Source: Berberis thunbergii
Lineage: Eukaryota > Streptophyta > Magnoliopsida > Ranunculales > Berberidaceae
Assembly (NCBI GenBank): GCA_003290165.1
Contig: QNQO01000643.1
Location: 62,001 to 126,000, forward strand
Length of the DNA stretch: 64,000 bases
Reading direction: 5' to 3'
Positions 1 to 10,920 of this stretch are shown here, piece by piece. How positions within the stretch are numbered: position 1 is the first letter of the stretch; each line of letters starts with the position of its first letter. The position numbers and the translations under genes were made by a program. A model generated the notes under the pieces. The model saw nothing but the letters and a program-made list of their open reading frames with translations. It made no database searches and had not been told where the DNA came from.

Positions 1-3000
1 ATGATTCTGGGGATTAAATAGTTGGCGACTTTAGGGGTACTTACACAAATTGGAAGACTCAAATCATGAGGTTCGAAAGTGAGGGGGTAACCAAAACATT
101 ACGGGGAGATCCAACACTAGGGAAGTCTTTGGTTTCCTTAAAGGCAATGTGGAAGACCCTCCGCCGGGAAGAACAGGGTGTGATGTTAGAATTGGGGAAC
201 ATGGTTGCATTTCACTTGGGGGTGAAATTGGGAAGGTGTTGGAAAGGTTTCAGGCAGTGTTTAGTACGATTCCAGGTCTACCTCCTTTAAGAGGGCATGA
301 ACATGCCATATGTCTACGTGATGGGGCTTCTCCGGTTAATGTCAGACCCTACCGGTATCCCCAGTTCCAAAATGACGAGATTGAAAAGTTGATTAAGGAG
401 ATGATGGCGGCAGGTATTATACGACCAAGTAAGAATCCTTTTTCAAGCCCCGTATTGTTGGTTAAAAAGAAGGATGGTAGTTGGAGGTTCTATGTCGACT
501 ATTGAGCGTTAAATAAAGAGACAGTCCCTGATAGGTTTTCAATACCAGTCATCGACGAACACCGTGAAGAGTTACATGAGCAAGTTGGTTTTCCAAGCCG
601 GATTTAAAGTCTGGGTATCACCAAATTTGAATTAAGGAGGAAGACGAGAACAAAACAGTGTTTCGAACACATGAAGGGCATTATGAATTTTTGGTAATGC
701 CCTTCGGATTAACGAATGATCCCGCAACTTTTCAAGCGTTGATGAATGAAGTCTTCAAGCCCTATTTGCGGAAGTATGTCTTAGTCTTCTTCGATAATAT
801 ACTGATCTACAGTTCATGGTTAGAGGCTCACCTGGAACATCTTTCAACGGTGTTGGCTTTGCTGGAACATGAACTTTACGCCAATAAAAAGAAGTGTGAA
901 TTTGACAAGCGAGAGTTAGCTTATATGGGACATGTGATCTCCAGTAACGGTGTTCCAGTAGACCCATCCAAGATTATAGCCATGTTGGAATGGCCGACGC
1001 CTAAGAGCATCACAGAATTAAGAGGTTTTCTGGGATTGACGGTTATTACAGAAAATTTGTTAAGGGGTACAGTGTCATGGCTTGGCCACTAACTCAGTAG
1101 CTTAAGAAAGACAATTTTGGGTGGAATATTGATGTCGAAGCTGCTTTTCAATCTTTGAAGCAGTAGATGACTGAAGTTCCTGTTCTTGCAATGCCCGATT
1201 TCTCGAAGGTATTTGTGAGTGAAACCGATGCTTCGGGCTATGGGTTGGGAGCAGTATTAATGCAAGAACAACGGCCTATTGCCTATTTTAGTCAAGTGTT
1301 GGGGCAGCAAGCTAGACAAAAATCGGTGTATGAAAAAGAATTGATGGCAATAGTGTTTGCTATAACCAAATGGAGGCCATATTTGCTTGGGTAGCGATTT
1401 AGTGTGCACTCATCAGAAAAGCTTGAAATTTTTACTGGAACAAATGGTCATTGAGGTCGAATATCAGAAATGGATAGTAAAGCTCATGAGTTACAACTTT
1501 GAGATTCATTACAAGGCAGGGAAGACTAACACGGCAGTTGATGCCTTATCTAGAGTTCAGCCCTTGCCCGAATGTTCAACATTAGTGCTTCCCCAATGGA
1601 GGGACTGGGATAAATTGAGGGACAAATTAGAAGTTGATGATCAACTTCAACAAATACGAAATGATCTTCAGAATGGAAGCAGCACCTATGTGGGGTTTGA
1701 GTTACAACACGGTTTGTTATTATATAAGGAGCGGTTAGTACTTTCTCGGAAATCATCTTTCCTTCCTCTTATTTTTGAGGAATTTTATAGTTCACCCATT
1801 GGGGGTCATTCCGGGAAAACGAAAACTTATCAGTGTTTGGCTAGGGAATTGTATTGGGTTGGTATGAGGTCTGATGTTGCTCGAATGGTGGCAGCGTGTA
1901 AAGTTTGTCAAAGAAATAAACACATGGCCACTTCACCAACAGGTTTGTTGCAGCCAATTCCTTACCAGCTCAAGTGTGGGATGACATCACGATGAATTTC
2001 ATCGAAGGATTGCCGAAATCAAATGGGATAGATACGATTTTGGTGGTGGTTGATCGCTTGAGCAAGTACGCTCACTTTATTGGGCTATATCACCCTTTTA
2101 CGGCTGAGATAGTAGCTAAAACTTTCATAAAGGAGATTGTGCGGCTTCATGGTGTTCCACTATCAATAATTACGGACCGTGACAACGTCTTTTTAAGTCA
2201 TTTCTGGAAGAAAATCTTTCGCTTACAAGGAACGTTCCTGAAGCGAAGCACCGCGTATCATCCTCAAACTGATAGGCAGTTCGAAGTGGTTGATCGTTGT
2301 TTAGAAACTTATTTACGATGTTTCGCTTCTAGTAAGCCCAAGCAGTTTGCGAAGTGGTTGATGTAGGCAGAATATTGGTATATACTTCTACTCACTTCTC
2401 TCTTGGGTGCTCCCCTTTTTCAAAGCTTTATATGGAAGAGACCCTCCTAAGTTATTGAAGGTGGACCAAGGAAGCACTTCAGTATCTTCGGTAGAACAAT
2501 CTGTTGGAAAGGGATGCTACCCTGGATGATTTGCAGATGCAATTGCTTCGAGCTCAGCAAAGGATGAAACGTCATGCTGATTTATCTAGGCGGGAAGTGA
2601 TGTTTACAATAGGTGATCTGGTTTTTTTAAATTAAGGCCCTATCGCCAACAATCTTTGGCAAAAAGAGGGAATCAGAAACTTGCAGCAAGGTACTATGGA
2701 CCTTGCAAGGTTCTTCAAAAAGTGGGTGAGGTGGCCTATAAATTGGAGTTGCCCACATCATCACAACTCCACCCCAGTATTCTATGTTTCCCAATTGTGT
2801 CGGGCAGTAGGGAACTGTATTACATCAGCCACACTTCCTCCTCAGCTAAGTACAGAATTAGAGATGTTGGTTACTCTGAAAAGGTATTGGAAATTCGCTT
2901 CAAGTCATTGGAAAACAGTTTTCCTGATGAAGTTTTAATCCAGTGGAAGGGGTTGCCTGTTTTTGAAGCTACTTGAGAGGATTATGCGTTAATCCGACAA

Positions 3001-3053
3001 CAATTTCCTGAGTTTCACCTTGAGGACAAGGTGGTTGCTTTGGGGGGAAGAAT
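1..3053 (+). pseudogene. Degenerate Ty3/gypsy chromovirus pol (RT-RNase H-integrase-chromodomain)
   Basis: Remains of a retrotransposon polyprotein spread over all three plus frames. In order: a protease/RT linker (about 30-290), the RT finger block ending KKDGSWRFYVDY (about 300-505), the RT palm MPFGLTNDPATFQ and FFDNILIYS (658-900), RNase [16 protein letters not shown] (about 1220), the integrase HHCC zinc region HSGKT...CKVCQRNK (about 1810-1920), the integrase core (1974-2366) and a chromodomain VLIQWKGLPVFEAT (about 2935). It is dead: there are several stops and frameshifts (near 505, 1092, 1395, 1970, 2366 and 2976). The second Asp of the YxDD box is Asn, and the first integrase Asp (normally MDFIEGL) is Asn in MNFIEGL. 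Domain order and the C-terminal chromodomain place it in the chromoviruses; the exact clade is not decided. The 5' part lies outside the window. Confidence 0.93.
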
Positions 3054-3573
3054 TGATAAACCTCCAATATATCATACATACCAGAGACGCGAGCATAAGC
3101 AGTAGCACATGGGACAGCAATGAACCAACAGGAAGTCAAGACAGCTTGTATAAGAAGTCAGTTGCTTTGTTAGTATTCTGTTAGTAAGTTTGTTACTCTG
3201 TTACTCTGTTTGTAGTTAGTAAAGTTGCTTAGTAAGTTTGTTACTCTGTTAGTATTCTGTTAGTAAGTTAGTTAGTATTCTGTTAGTAAGTTTGTTACTC
3301 TGTTACTCTGTTTGTAGTTAGTAAGTTGCTTAGTATTCTGTTAGTAAGTTGCTTAGTAAGTTTGTTACTCTGTTTGTAGTTAGTTTGTTGTTTTGTTTGT
3401 AGTTTGTAGGTTGACAGTAGGATGAAATCCTATATAACAGAGAGTAGTAAGAAGAGGTCATTCATTCATTCAATATAACAATGTTGTACAAGAGCTTTTG
3501 CTCAACTTGGAGAGTTTTACAAGCCTCTCGAATTGCTTGTATACCTAATAACTGGATCTTTCCTTTGTCTACA
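3054..3573 (+). repeat. 3' LTR of the decayed chromovirus, with internal subrepeats
   Basis: A G-rich stretch TTGGGGGGAAGAAT just upstream looks like the polypurine tract. The LTR probably opens at TGATAAACC (3054), although TGTATAAG (3147) is a possible alternative, and closes near TCTACA (3573). The U3-like part (about 3155-3410) is built from reiterated pieces such as TTAGTATTCTGTTAGTAAG and TTTGTTACTCTG. A TATA-like CCTATATAACAG lies near 3430. No 5' partner is in the window, so both edges are estimates. Confidence 0.6.
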
Positions 3574-4320
3574 ATTCTCTTGATAGTGTATTCTTCTGTT
3601 CTTCATTAGTTCCTCTTCTAGATACATCAGTTACCAACTTCGCACTATGTTCCGGGATCCTATAAAAACCCTGCTTGCCTATCAAAAAAAAAAAAGTGTA
3701 GACCAGGGAATGAAAGTATATTATTGAGAAGGGGTTATTGTTGTATAAAGTTTCATTATTTGGTGTTTTATGAGTGTGTATCAACACTTTCAATACTATA
3801 AGATGGCACACAACTATCACAAAAATGTTTAATTTCATAACAAAGTGAGGAATATTTATATAGTAAAAAAATATTCAAAACTTTTTCCTTATCTTCGACA
3901 AGACCAAACTTCTTGAGAACCGAATTTCCTCTTAGCCATTATGGTGTACATAAGCATTGTGGTTATGAGTTCATAGACCACTGCAAGTTTTAATCAAGGA
4001 TTATAATCCATCCAAAGACTTTGGAAACGTTTGGTGAGGAAGAAAAAATTAGAAAAAAATGGAGATTTTAAATTTCAATTTTTCCCCCTTTTCTTAGAGC
4101 GATTAATGAGTGGATTTTTTTGCCAAGTATTATCAAACTGATTGGGTGGACAAATTTCTTTGATGAGAGATTTATATTTTTTTATGATGTTTTCAACAAT
4201 TATAGAGTGATTTTAACAAATTTATATCAACTTATTGTTGGGGGAGATAATTGGAAGTACTGCATTAGTCACGGAAGTCTTGTTTATGTAGACCATCATG
4301 TGCCACGGCGAGAATGCCAC
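3574..4320. other. Non-coding spacer, nothing recognised
   Basis: AT-rich sequence between the chromovirus LTR and the MITE. It has short poly-A tracts (near 3690) and only short chance reading frames. I see no gene, RNA gene or element end. Confidence 0.5.
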
Positions 4321-4323
4321 TTA

Positions 4324-4640
4324 GGGTGTGCTTGGTTGCAAGGAATCCTATTTCATGGGAATCCATGAGCAGAACACCTACATCTAGGCTAATTTGAGGT
4401 TCTCTCACCAATTCACCATTAGATTTTATGATCAATGGTGGAAATGGAAGTCCCATGAACATGGAAATCACATGCTTTGGGGACCAAGGAGTGTGATTTT
4501 CATGTTCATGAGACTTTCATTCCCACCATTGATCATAAAACCTAATGGTGGATAATGAGTGTTATATCAATTTAGCCTTAAATGTAAGGATTCCCTCATA
4601 GATTCCCATGAAATAGGATTCCATCCAACCAAACACACCC
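4324..4640. mobile_element. Tourist-like (PIF/Harbinger) MITE, 317 bp
   Basis: Terminal inverted repeats of about 45 bp. The left end is GGGTGTGCTTGGTTGCAAGG and the right end, read in reverse, is GGGTGTGTTTGGTTGGATGG; both continue with AATCCTATTTCATGGGAATC. A TTA trinucleotide flanks both ends (4321-4323 and 4641-4643), which is the usual PIF/Harbinger target duplication. There is no coding capacity. Confidence 0.88.
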
Positions 4641-4643
4641 TTA

Positions 4644-5416
4644 GGGGAGAGGAAAAGAGTTATCTAGGGTCTCTACCTTAGCATAAAAGTAAAGGAAGTT
4701 GTCTAGTCTAATCATCATCATCATCAAAGCCTCCCAATGAACAATAAACCTAAAACTAGTGGCACAAACCAAACACTTGAGGTACTCTGAGAGATTACTA
4801 AGGGAGATTAATCACATCTTTCTGGATTGTATTCTTCTTAATTCTGTTTTGAACGGTGAGACTCCAGGCCTTACTTTATGGACTTGAAGCAGGTTAAGAA
4901 GAAGCTGTTGCATTTGTAGATAAAAACAGATCTCTAGAATCCATGATAACTGAACCAGCTCCAGCGAGATCGAGATCTCAGAATCTGGTGGACAGCATTA
5001 AAAAGTTTGTAACTCTTTCAGTTCTTCAACATTAAGTATGTCAATAGGCAACAGTAACAAGGTGGCTCGCCACTTAGCCTCCTTCGAGGTCCTCTATGTT
5101 AGTTAGGTTCAAATTTTCACTTGCCCATCAATTATTGATATTGTCATTTCATTTTTCCTAATTATCCATAAAATAAATGCCACATGTAGGACAGACTGAA
5201 CTTAGACGACACATAGGTTTAGATGCAATCTGCTAATTTAAGTCCTTTAAAGATAAATAATAATATAAATGAGTCAATCTCAACTATGTTTGAAGCATCA
5301 GCTAAAAGGTCAGAAGAACCAAGCAAAGAAAGCGATTATAAATTTTGTAATATATCAATCACTATCCTTTGATGACTTCTCTGGTAGCTAAAAAAAGCTA
5401 AAACGGAGAAATGTAC
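4644..5416. other. Non-coding stretch downstream of transporter exon 2
   Basis: From the transporter gene's viewpoint this is its second intron, or a post-truncation junction. I searched the minus strand for the next membrane-spanning exon of the family and found none here or further left, where the MITE and chromovirus lie. Confidence 0.45.
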
Positions 5417-6773
5417 CTCTGCTGGATCTAAATGGAGGTCATCCTTTAAGTAAAAGCTCACGGCAAGCCTTGAAAGGCCTAAAACTCCCTGAACAAAATA
5501 TACCATTGCGACCGCAATGTTGTCTGGTGATAGATCCACCCCGAAGATTGTTAAAGAACTTGCGTAAGACCTCTTTTTACGGGCATTGGTATTGGAAGGG
5601 AAGGCTTCACCTTCCACATCTGTTTGTAATAGCTCTTCTTCTTCCATAAGTATCTCATTCCTTGATGCAGTGTCACCTGTGTATCAACAATCAAGTTTTA
5701 TCAGAAAAAAGAATGATTTTTCACAACTCTCTCTTTCTGATTTTTACCAATAGATATTCGCACATTAGGGAAAAAAAGCATTTTGACTGCCAATTTAGGA
5801 CCTCTTGGGTTAGTAAAAACCATTTTTTGTTTCTAAACTGCAAATGGCCGTTTTACTAATCAAGGATGAGAAGGTAAACAAGACGACTTATATTCAACAA
5901 CGAAAGCTAAACAAGTTTGTTCATGGACAACAGAACTGAATTGAATTTTCCAAAATTCAAACTTGTAAGCTTTTACCTATAATAAAAGAAGAATTGAGAT
6001 CAATTAGACCAAAGTGTAGGGTGTAAACTCGCTGCTCTGCATATCACTTCAGGTTAAATCTAACCATGTGTTTCCAACATTTAAGCTATAAAAAGCTCGT
6101 GTGACACATTTTTTTGTGGGTGCCGACCCTCTAGGCTCAAAGAAATAAAGACCATATAGACTCAAAGAAATAAAGACCATCAATTCCCTCAGCCCCAACT
6201 ATTTTTAATCTCTTTTACAATCACACCATAAGCCCTTCCGCTCAATTCTTGATCTCTTTTACAATTACACCATAAAGTCCATCCATTCACTTGTCCATCT
6301 CTTTCACAATCACCCCATAAACTCCTTCCATTCAAGCTAGTAAAGCAAACTTGAAGGGAAAAAACAGGCGAATAATTTGGTTCATTACAAGAGATTAAGA
6401 AGCAAAAGCAACTACCCCATTAGTTAAAATTACTGAAATTTAACTATTAGACAAGAATGGGTGCTATATAACGACACAACTACACTTCAGCGGAAACCAA
6501 TCATCGCAATAATTCGAAACCGTAACTAAATTTCACATCTTTACCACTAACTCCAACTTAACCATCCAAATTTATTACCAATTTAATGTGTTATAGCAAA
6601 TTGAGTATAGGGATAAGATCTTATCCATAAATGGGGCACTTTTACAATCCACAGATATAAATAAACCCAAAGAAAACTAAAAAAGACCGACCATTTCTTG
6701 ATTCTTGAAAAGCTTCTGCATCCCCATTCTCCTGCATGCGAGATTGCGCCGGAATCTGGACACTGACGGACAT
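5417..6773 (-). CDS. Folate-biopterin transporter (BT1/FBT family), first two coding exons only
   Basis: Plant BT1-family proteins are multi-span carriers of folates and pterins; one subgroup sits in the plastid envelope. Exon 2 (5676-5417) encodes [20 protein letters not shown] and [18 protein letters not shown], the hallmark first transmembrane region of the family. Its acceptor is TGATACACAG at 5677 and its donor GCAGAG/GTACAT at 5417. Exon 1 (6773-6692) starts at ATG 6773 ([10 protein letters not shown]) and ends AAATG/GTCGGT. The phases match: one base plus two bases make a Gly codon, giving 114 codons from this ATG. The next exon (the family continues with TAVISG-like sequence) is absent from the remaining 5.4 kb, so the gene is either truncated by the left-hand insertions or has a very long intron. 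Family assignment is confident; whether the gene works cannot be judged here. Confidence 0.8.
5677..6691 (-). other. Intron 1 of the transporter gene, with a small tandem repeat
   Basis: Bounded by the GT donor at 6691 and the AG acceptor at 5677. Near 6208-6335 three imperfect units of about 47 bp repeat the pattern TCTCTTTTACAATCACACCA plus a TCCATTCA-like tail. Just before it (about 6137-6180) the segment CTCAAAGAAATAAAGACCAT is duplicated. Otherwise unremarkable. Confidence 0.6.
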
Positions 6774-6996
6774 GTCTTTCGCCGAAGGTTTGGGTCTGGA
6801 TTTCCTGCGGGCCCGCTTGGAGGTTCCGGAGAAACCGATGACGAGTGTGTCAGGTTTCCGGAGAATCTGAGAAGGAAAGAAGGGAGTTTGGGAGGGTGAA
6901 AGAAAGGAAGAAGAGGCAGAGGGTGAGGCAAGAGAAACTGAAAAGTCAACGCACGGATCTCGAGGGAAATGAACGGCTCTCACCTCGCCAGCTCAT
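6774..6996 (-). other. Ser/Arg-rich open frame upstream of transporter ATG (5' UTR or transit peptide without ATG)
   Basis: The transporter reading frame stays open from 6773 back to a stop at 6993-6995. It encodes a Ser/Pro-rich then basic stretch (SLASPSASSSFLSPSQ and GTSKRARRKSRPKPSAKD), which looks like a plastid transit peptide. No ATG occurs in this frame. An ATG at 6996 is in another frame and stops after 16 codons. Either this is a 5' UTR, or a small indel has separated a transit-peptide start from the body. Confidence 0.45.
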
Positions 6997-7113
6997 TTCC
7001 CTCGCTGAAATCCTCGCCCTTTCCCTCGACATTTAGAATTTCTCTTTAGTATGATGGAAGCCATACAAAAGTAAAGCCGTGTGTTGTGGTGCGATGCTAT
7101 TTGACGTTTAAAA

Positions 7114-7712
7114 GGCTTAGACTTTTTGACACCACCAAATTCACTTTTTAACACCATTAAATCTCTTCTTTTTTACACTATCAATTCATTTTGCCTGTGA
7201 AATTACATTGTCAATACAATGGTTATCTCTTCTCTTTCACCCTCTCCCCTTCTCTCTTCTCAATAAGAGTCACCCACCCTACCACCGTTGGCTTCCCTGT
7301 GCCCCCTTCTTTCTCTCATCCCATCTTTTTTTATCTCCTCTTCTTATTCTCTTTTTTTCTCCTTCGCCCTTGTACAAACCTAAGCTTTCATCCTCACATA
7401 GGCTTGTGCGGGGGGCGAGGAGGAGCAGTGCAGCTAGTAGGCGGGGTGGATGATGTTGTTTCGCTATTCTTGAGAAAAGAGAATAAGAAAAAGGAAGAGA
7501 TGAGAAAAATGTGAGGGAAAGGGGTAGGTAGGGTGGAGGCGACAACTCTGTGATGCTTGTATTGCTGTCGTTCTTAAGAAGAGATGAGATGAGAGGGTGT
7601 GAGAGTAGAAAAACCCATTTTATTGGTGATGTTAAATAACAGGTGGTGGCGTTAGACAGAAAGATGGAGTGGTGTCAAATAAGGAAATTGGTGGTGTAAA
7701 AGAGTAGGGGCC
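7114..7712. mobile_element. Inverted-repeat DNA transposon, non-autonomous, ~599 bp
   Basis: The left end GGCTTAGACTTTTTGACACC pairs with the right end, which read in reverse is GGCCCCTACTCTTTTACACC; both continue into a similar CACCAA..TT segment. Pyrimidine-rich DNA near 7220-7370 and purine-rich DNA near 7465-7545 let most of the element fold back. TTTAAAA lies directly left (7107-7113) and again one base beyond the right end (7714-7720), a candidate target duplication. Superfamily not decided (hAT or Mutator). It lies about 120 bp upstream of the transporter's 5' exon, in the promoter position. Confidence 0.7.
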
Positions 7713-8031
7713 TTTTAAAATGTAGCTTAATTACCTGTGTTTGTTGATTTAACTCATCATCTAAATGATTTACAAATGACTAAAATGCCCTTTAAACGAT
7801 ATTTGATTATCAAAAAATTGTCGTGGAGATGATTTTTCAATCTTTAACATGTAAATAAATAAATGAAATTTTAAGTGTTTGGGGGGCAAGTAGTTAAAAT
7901 AATGATTGTCGTGTAATTTTAAATAACCAAAATTACATACATGAAGTTCTTGAACAGGTGTCATTCTTCTTAAACCTTATTTGAAGTATGGTCACAAGGT
8001 TAATCCTAACCATATATTAGCTTGCATTAGC

Positions 8032-8055
8032 TAGATACATATTACATCCATGTAT
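8032..8055. repeat. Left copy of 24-bp direct repeat flanking the viral insert
   Basis: Begins TAGATACATATTACATCC and is identical to 21485-21508. It may be a target duplication from integration, or a short terminal redundancy of the viral genome. The next few bases are also similar (ATTGCAAT here, TGTAAT there). Confidence 0.75.
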
Positions 8056-8059
8056 ATTG

Positions 8060-9099
8060 CAATACTTGTTTTTTTAGTTTACAAAAGGTTATGTTTCAAT
8101 CTAATGCAAATAACCCATTTTGGAAGAGAAAGTTCATTTATGGTATTCCTCCTATCTTTGCTGAAGCTGTTAGAGAAAAATTACAAGAAAACTACAAAGA
8201 TGACATTCCTTATGAACGTCTTACCTTTGGAGATATAATTGTTTTTATCAACAAATGTGTTCTGCATATTTGTAATGATTTATCAACAAATGTGCTCAAA
8301 GCCCAACTAAAGAAACAAAATATCCATGGCCCAAAAAAGCTAGGTGATTTCTGTCAACAGTATGGCTATGATGAATTTAAGATTCCTAATTATCATAAAC
8401 CATCCCAATCCAAACTCAAATATAGGTCTCATCCTGCTCGTCAATTTAAGTCCAACAAACCTTATGGACCTAAGCAACTCAAACCCAAAGAGTACAATCA
8501 ATATTACAATAAACCCAAAAACATGGTACGCATAAGCCCTAGCCTACCAAGCATTTTAAAAGAGTTTGGCTCAGTCCCATTCAAAGCCCGTTTGCTTTAA
8601 ATGTGGTAGATCAGGACATTATGCTAAAAATTGTAGAACAGCCCAAAAGATTCAAGAACTTCAGGCTCTTGAAGACATTAAACAAATGTTTCTCCAAGTT
8701 CTGATGAATTCTGAATCTGAATCTTCGAACGAAGAACTTCAAATTTACAATTTGAATCATTCTTCTGATTCTGATCAATATGATCAGATTGAAGATGATC
8801 ACTGTCTTGAAGCATGCCATTGCCATGCTCTTCACAGTATCAATATGTTTTCCAAATCAAAAGAATCAAGTATTCTTTTAGATTTTGTTGATCGTATTGA
8901 AGATCCCAATCTTAAAACAGAATATCTTCAACATATCAAACATAATTTAACTTCAAAACCATCACCTGAAGTCATAAATACATTTTATGATCACAAAGCT
9001 ATAATTGACAAATTTAAAATATCAAGTTCTTCTATCCCTGTCGATTTATCTGATCTTCAGCAAGAAGTCAATCATATCAAAAAGGATATTATGATTTAA
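8060..9099 (+). pseudogene. Viral coat protein, C-terminal half with zinc knuckle (defective)
   Basis: The first part (from about 8060) carries the caulimovirid coat core signature FIYGIPPIFAEAVREKL and IPYERLTFGD. A basic, Lys/Pro/Tyr-rich tail follows (about 8390-8560), which suits nucleic-acid binding. After a frame change near 8570-8600 the second frame gives the CX2CX4HX4C knuckle CFKCGRSGHYAKNC, then an acidic Ser/Glu/Asp tract and a Leu/Ile-rich segment to 9099. In living relatives this region packages the genome. The frameshift breaks the polyprotein, so it is non-functional. Confidence 0.88.
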
Positions 9100-9610
9100 A
9101 ACAAAATCAGTTTGTTCTTGATATTCGTGTTCAAAGTTTGCAGACAACTTCCTTACCAGATATGCCTTCTTCTTCTGAACCTCAAATGGAAATTAATCCT
9201 CCTATTTTCTTAATGAAATCAACAAAGTTAAGCTCCAGAAATGGTATGTTTCTGTTAAATTAGTTATCAACAAAGAACTGGTGATTTCAACCACTGCTCT
9301 TGTTGATTATGGTGCTGATCTTAACTGTGTTGCTGAAAGATTAATTCCTACAAAATAATTTACAAAACAAAAATTGTATACCACTAACAATAAAAAGTTA
9401 GATATACAATACAAATTAACCAACGTTCACATCTGTTAAGGTAAAGTCTGTATCAAACAGGATTTTTTGCTTGTACAAGATATGTACCAAAAAATGATTC
9501 TTGGAACTCCATTTTTTGCTGCAATTTATCCGTTTTCTGTTATAGAGTCTGGCATTAAACCCAGATCCTTGGAACTGATGTTGAATTCTCCTTTCTTTTC
9601 AAACCAGAAA
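9100..9610 (+). pseudogene. Viral aspartic protease region (defective)
   Basis: The frame contains TTALVDYGADLNCVAE near 9300 and MILGTPFFAAIYPF near 9500, the two flap/active-site landmarks of caulimovirid proteases. The catalytic D-S/T-G triplet reads D-Y-G, a change expected to kill activity. Several in-frame stops occur (for example near 9357). Confidence 0.8.
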
Positions 9611-10920
9611 TGATAGAAATCAATCACATCAAAAGATATGCTTGTTTTCTAAATCTCATTTCTCAAAAACAACAACATTTACAATCCCTTAAAGTTGACA
9701 TTGCGTATAAACGCATTGATAGACAAGTTCAAGATTCTAAACTCCAAACTCAAATTGTTCAATACCAAGAACATTTGAAGAAAGAGTTATGTTCTGAACT
9801 TCCTAATGTTTTTGGCACCGTAAACGCCATGTTGTTCGTCTTCCCTATGACTCATCTTTTAAAGAAACAATGATTCCCACTAAATCTCAGCCAATTCAAA
9901 TGAAAGCTGAATTAATGGAATATTATGAACAAGAAATCCAAACTCTGCTTTCTAAGAACCTCATTCGTCATTCCAAGTCCCCCTGGAGTTGTTCAGCCTT
10001 TATGTTAGAAAAGTTGTTGAATTAGAAAGAGGAAACCCTCGTTTGGTTATCAATTACAAGCCTTTGAACCAGGCTTTACAATGGATTAGGTACCCCATAC
10101 CTAACAAGAGAGATTTACTCAAAAGATTACACTCTGCTTGTGTTTTTTCTAAGTTTGATCTCAAATCTGGATTTTGGCAAATTCGGATTCATCCATTTGA
10201 TAGATACAAAACAACCTTTAATGTTCCCTTCGACCATTTCGAATGGAATGTTATACCCTTTGGCCTTAAGAATGCTCCTGAGCAATTGATTTTTCAAATA
10301 AATTCCCAGATGAATTAAAAGATAAAAACCAATTGCAAAGGTTTTTAGGTTCCCTCAATTATGTTGCAGACTTTTACAAAGGCCTCTGTGTTCTTTTAAA
10401 ACCTTTGTTTGCAAAGCTTAAGAAAAATCCAGGTCCATGGACTGAAGCTCATTCTCAGGTTGTCCGTCAAGTCATATCTTAAGTCAAACATCTTCATTGT
10501 CTAGGGATTACAAATCCAGATGCTTTCAAGATTGTAGAAACAGATGCGTCTAACCAAGGATACAGTGGTATTCTTAAACAACGTCATCTCGATTCTACTA
10601 CCATCCAATTAGTCTGATACCATTCTGGTATTTAGAACTCTGTTCAAATCAATTACTCAACAGTCAAAAAATAAGTTTTATTAATCGTTTTGTGCATCAT
10701 GAAATTTCAAGATGATTTGATAAATCAAAAGTCTTTGTTACGAGTTGATTGCAAATATGTCAAAGAGATTTTGACTAAAGATGTTTTAAATCTCATTTCC
10801 AAACAAATTTTTGCCAGATGGCAAGGACTTATTTCAGCCTTTGATTTTGAAATTGAGTTTATAAAAGGAGCTGACAACTCTCTTGCAGACTTTCTGACAA
10901 GAGAATTCCTTAAGAGATGA
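9611..10920 (+). pseudogene. Viral reverse transcriptase-RNase H with catalytic block missing
   Basis: The RT fingers and first palm are clear: RLVINYKPLNQALQWIRYP, FSKFDLKSGFWQIRIHP and NVIPFGLKNAPEQ (about 10035-10290). The frame then stops (10316) and the next recognisable sequence, QRFLGSLNYVADFY (about 10335), belongs well downstream in the family. The whole segment with the YxDD box is gone, probably some 250-300 bp. RNase H follows: ETDASNQGYSGIL (about 10540) and, near 10890, ADNSLADFLTREF. The last codons overlap the start of the next frame as ATGA. This copy cannot make an active polymerase. Confidence 0.88.
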
